A stretch of 64,000 nt of DNA from Capsicum annuum. Taxonomy: Eukaryota > Streptophyta > Magnoliopsida > Solanales > Solanaceae. This document shows, piece after piece, positions 58,471-64,000 of the stretch. Position numbers and translations under genes: made by a program. Each line of letters opens with the position of its first letter. Position 1 is the stretch's first letter. The notes under the pieces were generated by a model. That model ran no database searches and was not told the DNA's origin. It was given only the letters and a program-made list of their open reading frames with translations. The DNA lies in assembly GCF_002878395.1 (NCBI RefSeq), contig NC_061114.1, positions 165,729,898-165,793,897 of the forward strand. Direction: 5' to 3'.

Positions 58471-59215
58471 ATTGAGGTGGTTAGGAAGTGGCCTAGACCC
58501 ATGAATCTAGCTGACATTAGGAGCTTCTTGGTCTTGGCTGGGTACTATAGGAGTTTTGTAGAGAGTTTCTCATCTATTGCAGCTCCACTGATGAAGCTAA
58601 CTCAGAAAAAGGTTAAGTTTTTATAGTTCGATGCTTGTGAGGGTAGTTTTGAGAAATTAAAGGATAAGTTGACTTCAGTGCCTATTTTGACCCTACCCAA
58701 AGGTACTGAGGGGTTCGTTGTGTATTATGATGCATCCTGTATAGGGATAGGCTATGTGTTAATGCAACATAATTAAGTGGTAGACTATGCTTCCATGAAG
58801 CTTAAGGTTCACGAGAGGAATTACCCGACTCATGATCTAGAGTTGCCAGCTGTGGTTTTTTCTTTGAATATTTGCCGCCCTAAGGGTGAAAGTGGACATT
58901 TATTTTGACTATAAGATCTTGCAGTATGTGTTCCACAGAAGGAATTGAATCTTAGGTAGAGGCGATGGCTTGAATTCCTCAAGGATTATGACATGAGTTT
59001 CCACTATCATACAGGTAAAGCTATTATTGCTGATGGTCTTAGAAGGTTGTTCATGGAGATTCTGTCCTACATTGATGAGCAAAAAAAAGAATTAGTGAAG
59101 GATATTCACTGGCTGGCTAATTTAGGAGTTTGCCCATTGGACACCGAGAATGAAGGTGAATTATTTAGAAAGAAGTTGAATCATCTCTTAGGACTGAGGT
59201 CAAAGCAAAGTAGTT
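58471..59215 (+). pseudogene. Outer chromovirus RNase H and linker
   Basis: Fragments of the connection ('LADIRSFLVLAGYYRSFVES'), 'LTSVPILTLPKG' and an RNase H core ('VVYYDASCIGIGYVLMQHN') are recognisable through shifts. Frame 58993-59220 carries 'MSFHYHTGKAIIADGLRRL' and 'VKDIHWLANLGVCPLDTENE', the segment leading into integrase. Confidence 0.8.
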
Positions 59216-59219
59216 TCTA

Positions 59220-60180
59220 GATCCAATCCTCATAAATATTAGAGATGATGTGGGTTAGCAAAAGTTTATGGCATTCGAAATTGGGAAAGATGGTATCTTG
59301 AGATATCAAAGAAGGTTGTGTGTTCATGATATAGATGGGTTACGATAAAGGATCCTGACTAAATCTCATGAGTCCAGATATATAGTTCATCCATGTTCAA
59401 CCAAAAAGTACCATGACTTAAAGAAAATCTACTAGTGGAATAATACGAAGAGGGATGTGGCAAATTTTATTACTGAGTGTGAGTTTGTCAGCAAGTCACG
59501 GTTGAACATTTAAGGCCAGGTGGCATACCCCAAGAGATAAAACTACCCATATTGAAGTGGGATATGATTACTATAGATTTTGTTACTCATTTTCTGCAAA
59601 CTCAAAATTAGTATGATTCTATTTGGGTAATTGCGGATAAAATGACCAAGTCTGCTCACTTTTTGCTAGTGACGACTAACTACTTAGGAGAAGATTATGT
59701 CGAGTTGTTCATTCAGGAGATAGTTAAGTTACATAGAGCATTGGTGTCTATCATTTTAGACCAAGCTACATAGTTCTCTTCTCATTTCTAGCATTTTTTT
59801 CAGAAAGGTTTGGGTACGCAAGTGAAACTTAGCACCACTTTCCACCCTCAAATGAATGGACAAGTGGAATAGACTATTTAGACTTTGAAGGATATACTAA
59901 GGGCCTGTATGATTGATTTTAAAGGTAATTGGGTTGACCATATGCCTCATATCTAATTTGCTTACAATAACAGTTATCATTCTAGTATATAAATGGCCCC
60001 TTTTAAGGCCCTTTATGGGAGAAGGTGTAGGTCTCCTATTGGATGGTTTAAGGTGGGTAAGACTAGGTTGCTTGGATCTGAATTGGTTCACCAAGCTATG
60101 GAGAAGGTGAAGGATATTATAGAAAGACTTAAGACTGCTCAATGTGGCTAAAAGTCTTATGTGGATATGAGGTGGAGGGA
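59220..60180 (+). pseudogene. Outer chromovirus integrase, stop-ridden
   Basis: Read in one main frame with stops: 'KWDMITIDFVTHF' (first Asp), 'DSIWVIADKMTKSAHFLLV', 'SIILDQAT' (second Asp), 'HPQMNGQVE' (Glu), 'LRACMIDFKGNWVDHMPHI', 'FAYNNSYHSSI' and 'MAPFKALYGRRCRSPIGWF'. The DDE triad persists although six or more codons have become stops. Confidence 0.85.
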
Positions 60181-60239
60181 GTTAGATTTTGAAGTTGGCA
60201 ATTGGGTATTCTTAAAGGATTTTCCTATGAAATAAAGTC

Positions 60240-60719
60240 ATGAGATTTTGGAAGAAGGGGAATATTAGCCCTCATTTCATTAGACCGTATCTAATTTTAA
60301 GGAAAATTAGGAATGTTGCTTATGAATTAGATCTACCAGCAAGTTTGGCCTCGATTCATCCTGTTTTCTATGTGTCCATATTGAAGAAGTGTGTGGGTAA
60401 CCCTTCCTTGATAGTTCTTATTGAGAATGTTGTTGTTAAGGATTCATTGTCCTATGAGGAAGTTCTGGTTGAGATATTAGATAGGCAGGCTCGTAGATTG
60501 AGAACTAAGTATATAGCCTCGGTGAAGGTTCTTTGGAGAAATCAAAAGGTAGAAGAAGCTACATGGAAATTTGAAGAAGATATGAAAGCCAAATACTCGT
60601 TCTTGTTTACGACGTTGAATAAATGTTTTGTCGCATTTCAAATTTATCCTTGGATTATACTGTATTCTTTCTATTATTGTGCTAAAAAAAGTCCTAACTT
60701 CTCATTCGGGGATGAATGA
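60240..60719 (+). pseudogene. Outer chromovirus integrase C-terminus and chromodomain, open frame
   Basis: An open frame of 159 codons: 'MRFWKKGNISPHFIRPYLIL', 'NVAYELDLPASLASIHPVFY', 'DSLSYEEVLVEILDRQARRL' and 'KVLWRNQKVEEATWKFEEDM'. The chromodomain-like tail (residues 72-120) is intact. The ATG is internal to the ancestral polyprotein and follows a stop-broken integrase, so this is a surviving open segment rather than a start. The last 35 codons extend past the usual family end. The same region of the inner copy is also the best preserved. Confidence 0.8.
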
Positions 60720-60722
60720 TCC

Positions 60723-60736
60723 AAAGGGGGGAATAA
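60723..60736 (+). other. Polypurine tract
   Basis: aaaggggggaataa lies directly before the 3' LTR start tgtaagacccc. Confidence 0.8.
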
Positions 60737-62608
60737 TGTAAGACCCCACAAAATTTTGACAAATTTATTTTTGACCCTCTCGCATGTGTAATATTAATTT
60801 TTGACTTGAATTATGATAAAGGGTGTTGAAGGGGTATTTTGGGAAATTTTTGGAACTTTTGGAAGGGGCTTGAGATTTTTTTGGGACCCCGAGGCTGTGA
60901 GGGTCCACAAAAGTAGTGTTCCACGCCACTTACACTCCACGATAGGAGCATGGCATGTTGGCTACCCTCCGTGATAGCGGCATGCCACTCTGTTTTGTAA
61001 ATTTTGTGCAATTTTTTTCACTTGGGATGAGGGCCTTTTTGGTCCTTTATCCCTAAAACGACTAAATAACACCTAAATGACCCCATTTTATTCAATTATC
61101 AAGATTAAATATTATTATTTTCCTCTTTAACTCCCAAGTAAAGAAAATTCAAGGGTTTTACAAGGATTTCATCATCCAAGCTCTAAACTTCAATTCCTTT
61201 TTTATTTTTTCTATATTTTAGGTATGTTACTCTTTTCCTAATAGGAATATCATATTATTGCATAAATTTATTCACTATCCATGTGTTTTGAATTTATGGA
61301 TTTGAAATTGGGTTGAGGGCTTTTGGTTGTTAATACTTGAATTACTTTCCCCATTGTTTTAATGTGTTGATCATGCTTTGATTGATGGGTTTTTTGGAAC
61401 TAAATTGGTGCATCGCTAATATGATTGAAATGGGTGCCATGGATCTCACCAAATTGATGAATTTTCTGCATGGTAATGGCATTAACATCAACCCACATTG
61501 AAATCTTGACTTTGAATATGGACGTTTACATAATTTAATTTATCTTTTGAAAGCATTACATTGCACTAACGAATAAATGGATAAAAAGGATTTGGATGCC
61601 CTTTTTGGCTATGGTTTGGGTTTTTAAACTGGTAATTGGAGACAATTTGGTTATATAATTTGGTTTGGCATAAATTGAATAGTTTGCAAGCATATTGGTA
61701 TGATGATACTAAGTTTGAAAATGCCTTAATGAAAGACTCCTTGTTTATTGGTTGGTTATGTGTAAATTATTTTAATTTGGGCTTAAAGAGAATTGTGTAG
61801 CTTATCGAGAAAGTATAGTCACAGGGGCACCAACACTAGAAACCATGTTTGGCTATGTTGGGGGTCTATATGTCCATTGTTTCTTGATACATAATATATT
61901 TTGCACGGCTATCACCTTGGTATCTTTAGCCATTCCTCGGTACATGCGGCTAACATGGACTGAGGCCCTCACGGTAGGGAGATCCAGACACATATAGCAC
62001 GTGGGCACCTAGAATATTGGTACGAGCTATGTAGTTTAGGCTAATATTTTAAACTATCATGTTTCATGAAAGTTACCCCTATCTCGGCATCCTATGTATA
62101 TGTATAAATGTGTGAATATGGTTATGAACAGTCACCTATACCCTTGAGTTGCATACCAGTGCTCACCCCACTGACTATCCCCAGATGCTACATCATTTCA
62201 TGATGTAGGTTTCGAGGATATTTTTGTTGATCCTGTGCAGCCTTAGGTGGTTTGGTACTTCTGTTGATCAGTTGTGAAGTGGTGAGCCTCCATTCTTCGA
62301 AAGGTGGTTCATTTTATTTGGTTTCCTTTATCACTTTAGTATTTATGGATTTCTTTTGTCATAGTCGGGGGCATGTCCCGACTTAGTTGGTATTCTTAGT
62401 TTAGAGGCTTTTGTGGACAGGATTGTGATTTCATTGATATTGTTCCTTGACTCTTTAGGGTTTTTTTTTGGTTTTTTATATCTTTCATTGATTTGGTTTG
62501 TTTGTTGACTTTTATTGGGCTCTTGAGGTAAGTCTAAAGGGGTTATCTTTGGCCCATAAAGGGCTTGAGATGCTTGTCACGGCCAGGCTCGCATTTGAGG
62601 TTGTGACA
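60737..62608 (+). mobile_element. 3' LTR of outer chromovirus (1872 bp)
   Basis: tgtaagaccccacaaaattt ... gaggttgtgaca matches 36349-38153. Between 61855 and 61915 it has about 60 bp that the 5' LTR lacks. Confidence 0.88.
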
Positions 62609-63697
62609 TGCCCCCTCCCTTTAGGTATGGTGAATTCAAGTAACTCTAGGTAAAGAGAGTTTGAGGTTCTTGATGTTATCTAACCACAAAATCATCTTTA
62701 AGAAGTAGTTAGTTTTCGTTTTAATTTTAGGGAATTATGGCCGGACCCTGGCATTGGGTTTCCTACATATCTCAGGTTGTATAAGAATTCAAGATACTTA
62801 TAGTTCATAAATCTTGATTTTAAGCACAATTTTAAATTTAATCACAAGTTATTTCAGCTTTGAATTTTGTTGAAACTAAAAAGCTGGGGAATAAAAGGAT
62901 TGGGGGAGTTTGGAAGCAAACAAATTTCCAATATAGAGACAAGGCTACATATCCCTAAGGCTCAGATGATTAGACTACTTGTAAACTCTTAACCATGACT
63001 GTGGAGCTTTTCAAATCCATAGGTAAGAATTTACTAGGACATAACTTTCAAGGCTCTAGGTGTATTGTGACTAATTCAAAGAAAATGAAAAATTACTTTT
63101 TGAGTGAGTTTAGAAGTACCCCAAAAGTGACACCGAAATAAGAAATCTTAAATACATATATGCCTTCTAATAGTGGTGTAGTTTGATGGCAGTGGAAGTC
63201 ATTCTTTTGCTCATGTCCATAGAGTTTGATTTTTCTCTTTGTACTATGTCCCAGTTTATTGCTAAGAAAAAGTTCTACATTATGCTGCATCCTTTCTGGA
63301 GTTGCCCGTACCTGTGGTTTTGGTTTGAGATTTTCATCCTCTTGGATGTTTTTGGCAATCAAACTAATTTTTTAACAATAAAATGATTCACTGAGGGGTA
63401 GATAGCCTTTTACTATATTCTCACGTGAATTATTTTTTACTAGTAGTACCGTTCTTTCTTGTAAGTTTTTAGGGGAAAACAATTTTTGTTATAATAGACA
63501 AAAAAAACCTCTTGGTTGTTGGATAAAATAACTTTTTGATGATTGAATTTTTTTTCAAAGTGGGATGGCACTTTTGAAAACCGACAATACTTTGTGTAGA
63601 ACGGAACCTGCAATCATGTAATCTTATGCTAATATGGCAACCCTTTTGGTCAGCTATAACGCTTTTTGTATGTCAAGTAGTAACCTCTTCGACTATC
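62609..63697. other. Unassigned DNA beyond the outer chromovirus
   Basis: Contains 'ggaccctggcattgggtttcctacatatctcaggt' type sequence (62735-62780) that recalls leader motifs of Tat-like elements, and an A/T-rich remainder. Frames at 63093-63362 (minus) and 63183-63386 (plus) overlap on opposite strands and show no recognisable domain. Confidence 0.4.
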
Positions 63698-64000
63698 TAT
63701 AATGCCTCAAAATCTGATCCCAAGACGTCACACGGTGCTCAAGTCTACGAGTAGCCCTAAGCTAACTCTTTGAGTCTGCTACTAGGTCGGAACCTTACTT
63801 TAAGATAAACTAGTCAAGAAATAATGTTGTATCATACCAAAACTAAACTGAAGATACTGTCTGAATAGCAAATACTGAAAGTGTGTAAATAAACTCGTAT
63901 TTCGACAAGCCTCTACTGCTAAGGAACTAGAGAGTCATTGGGACAGACCCCCAATGACTCAGACTAAACTGAAACAATAAATCAACTACTATGAAAGCTG
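63698..64000 (-). mobile_element. Partial LTR, minus orientation, cut by window end
   Basis: tataatgcctcaaaatctg ... cacggtgctcaag aligns with the reverse complement of the solo LTR end (53040-53124) and with 40161-40260. 'tcattgggacagaccccca' corresponds to the 'ttagttggggtcatgtccca' block of the family. Confidence 0.7.

Noticed and set aside
62609..62613. TSD of the outer chromovirus (tgcta versus tgccc)
   Set aside because: Only 3 of 5 bases match, so it is not claimed as a target duplication.

Overview
The window is plant nuclear DNA with about two-thirds A+T. It consists almost entirely of nested, decayed transposable elements. I see no intact host gene. Several parts look most like Solanaceae repeats (potato, tomato, pepper or tobacco): the Del/Tekay-like chromovirus Gag-Pol, the Tat-like Gag, the LINE reverse transcriptase and the copia RNase H. 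That assignment rests on recalled family resemblance; no search was run.

Left half (1-25461). A forward long terminal repeat (LTR, 1-2335, cut by the window edge) abuts a Ty1/copia reverse transcriptase/RNase H remnant. Next is a nest four deep, each layer marked by a target-site duplication (TSD). The outermost layer is a minus-strand LINE (about 4090-6861, resuming at 23051-23160). It is split by a minus-strand solo LTR (6862-8700 plus 23004-23050; TSD taaac/taaat). That LTR is split by a small non-autonomous LTR element (8701-12583 plus 22935-22998; catgg/catga). That element is split by a Tat-like Ty3 element that has gag but no recognisable pol (12584-22934; TSD atctt). A retrotransposon-associated ORF remnant follows (23790-24760).

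Middle (25462-36348). A second pol-less LTR element (25467-31426; TSD aagag) carries a Mutator-like inverted-repeat transposon inserted at the TATA box of its left LTR; the right LTR keeps the empty site. Another inverted-repeat element (about 32368-33731) contains a tRNA-like A/B-box segment and opposed AAT/ATT microsatellites. The stretch 33732-36348 looks least repetitive and may hold a minus-strand promoter plus first exon.

Right half (36349-62608). A forward Ty3 chromovirus has LTRs at 36349-38153 and 60737-62608 and pol at 57075-60719. Its 5' internal part is occupied by another LTR (39851-40160 plus 55066-56793). That LTR is split by a complete minus-strand chromovirus (40161-55065; TSD acatc). 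The inner element is itself interrupted by a solo LTR (50225-53124; TSD tatgg) and by a Pack-MULE-like transposon (42141-43717; TSD of about 10 bp). The latter carries an exon-intron-exon fragment of an ABCB/P-glycoprotein transporter gene. This captured fragment is the most interesting item in the window. A partial minus-strand LTR begins at 63698.

The retroelement genes are broken by stops and frameshifts, so the genes do not work together as a system. What can be read is the order of insertions, plus conserved RNA-level structure in the LTRs.
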